Of a DNA stretch of 64,000 nucleotides, positions 63,080 through 64,000 are shown in pieces (within the stretch, counting starts at the first letter, position 1; the number at the start of each line of letters is the position of its first letter). This DNA is from Nigrospora sphaerica (taxonomy: Eukaryota; Ascomycota; Sordariomycetes; Amphisphaeriales; Apiosporaceae). The stretch spans positions 4,898,001-4,962,000 of the forward strand of contig JAGVVL010000002.1 in the NCBI GenBank assembly GCA_018287875.1, in the 5' to 3' direction. The position numbers and the translations under genes are program-made. The notes under the pieces were generated by a model. That model was not told where the DNA came from, did no database searches, and saw only the letters and a list, made by a program, of their open reading frames with translations.

Positions 63080-64000
63080 ATGAAGATCAAGGCGCTGTCA
63101 AGGTCCATCGAGGCTTACCAGCCTGCCGGCGCCAATGTCCCCAAGCAACCGCGCAACTTGGTGAGCACCAACCGATCACCGCACTCTGCGACCAGAGACT
63201 GACGCGCAACCAGGACCCTGCCGCCCATCCCTTCGAACGCGCGAGAGAATACACCAAGTTCGTTGCCCCCCACCGCCCTGCCTCGAGAGCGCCCCCATAG
63301 CTAGCCCGGATGCTGACCTGAGTCGCAGAGCCCTGACGGCTGTCAAGATGAACCGCATGTTTGCCGCTCCTTTCCTGACCGACCTTGGCCAGGGCCATGT
63401 CGACGGTGTATACTCGATGGCAAAGGACCCGAATTCGCTGGAGCGACTCGCCAGCGGCTCCGGTGACGGCGTCGTCAAAGTGTGGGATCTGACCAGCAAG
63501 GACAAGGCCGAGACGTGGAACACCACGGCACACGAAAACATAGTCAAAAGCGTCTGCTGGACTAAAGACCGAAAGCTCCTCACGGCCGGCACAGACAGAG
63601 CTATCAAGCTGTTTGACCCTTACAACACCCCCAGCGCCTCGGCCCCGATCTCGACCTGGCTCGGTACCTCTTCCTTCTCGAGTCTGTCCCACCACAGATC
63701 ACGCAACGTCTTTGCCGCCGCTGGCGGCAGTGCCGGCATCTCGATATATGGTTAGCACATATCCTCGGTATGGGTCTTGGCCGCAGCTCCGACTGACTTC
63801 TGCGCAGATCTGGACAGACACTCAAGTGCACCCGATGTGCTGGCTTGGCCCAACTCGGTCGACACCATTAATGCCGTGGCTTTCAACCAGGTCGAGACGA
63901 GCATCCTTGGTGAGTTGCCGTGAGGCTCTGCACCAGGAAGGGGATACTGACCACTTCCAGCCTCGTGCGGTAGCGATCGGAGCGTAATCGTTTACGACCT
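63080..64000 (+). CDS. SOF1: SOF1/DCAF13 WD40 protein of the SSU processome (5' part, cut by window end)
   Basis: Exons seen: 63080-63160, 63214-63257, 63329-63750, 63808-63909 and 63961 onwards, running off the window. The start MKIKALSRSIEAYQP and the segment RALTAVKMNRMFAAPFL-like (KALTAVKMNRMFAAPF after splicing) are typical of Sof1. WD40 blades follow: GHVDGVYSMAKDP, DGVVKVWDLTSKD, DRAIKLFDPYN and GSDRSVIVYD. Sof1 is part of the U3 snoRNP/90S pre-ribosome and is needed for 18S rRNA maturation in the nucleolus; human DCAF13 also serves as a CUL4 substrate receptor. The small second exon (44 nt) and four introns of 50-71 bp in the first 900 bp are consistent in phase. The C-terminal Sof1-specific domain is outside the window. 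Confidence 0.95.

Noticed and set aside
1..64000. CRISPR arrays, insertion sequences, prophage or operon structure
   Set aside because: The sequence is eukaryotic. The repeats seen are microsatellites or short local duplications, and no transposase, integrase or spaced identical repeats were found.

Overview
This window is nuclear DNA of a filamentous ascomycete (Pezizomycotina), most likely a Sordariomycete. Genes have short introns (about 47-124 bp, one of 247 bp) with GT...AG ends and CTRAY-type branch sites. Coding DNA is GC-rich. Products are typical of filamentous fungi: an AsaB/CmcJ-type oxidoreductase, a PARP-E2 fusion and a Pezizomycotina-type Sds3-family subunit. Non-coding DNA is full of TACCTACC/GGTAGGTA motifs, which I associate with Sordariomycete intergenic DNA. 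I see no operons, CRISPR arrays, transposase genes or convincing tRNA genes.

Left half (1-31 kb) is gene-poor. It holds a WDR48/Bun107-type WD40 cofactor of a ubiquitin protease (1604-5050), a small secreted Cys-rich, probably GPI-anchored protein (6311-7001), one small disordered protein (16224-16739) isolated between 9.2 kb and 7.6 kb of apparently non-coding DNA, and a 1671-residue WD40/helical scaffold with a disordered tail (24386-29776).

Right half (31-64 kb) is dense, mostly housekeeping and largely arranged as alternating divergent and convergent pairs: GPI15/PIG-H (+) and PUS3/DEG1 (-) converge; PUS3 and an atypical Rho-like GTPase (+) diverge; the GTPase and RNA polymerase III subunit RPC17 (-) converge with 29 bp between stops; RPC17 and a PRPP synthetase (+) diverge; the synthetase and a 1211-residue PARP-E2 fusion (-) converge; the fusion and a COG7-like gene (+) diverge; then an Sds3-family deacetylase-complex subunit (+), an AsaB-like oxidoreductase (-), a 1837-residue AT-hook protein (+), proteasome lid subunit RPN6 (-) and the 5' part of SOF1 (+), cut by the window edge.

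There is no single pathway, but ubiquitin/proteasome themes recur: WDR48 for deubiquitination, the PARP-E2 fusion and RPN6. The most unusual gene is the PARP-E2 fusion, which joins an RWD-like N-terminus, a Cys-rich cluster, a mono-ADP-ribosyltransferase domain with an H-Y-Y signature and a UBE2Q-like E2 domain. Other points worth checking are the GTPase with altered nucleotide-binding motifs, a PUS3 N-terminus that looks like an optional mitochondrial presequence, and the isolated small gene in a 17 kb gene desert. Exon boundaries were placed by eye from splice consensus and reading frame; no transcript data or searches were available.
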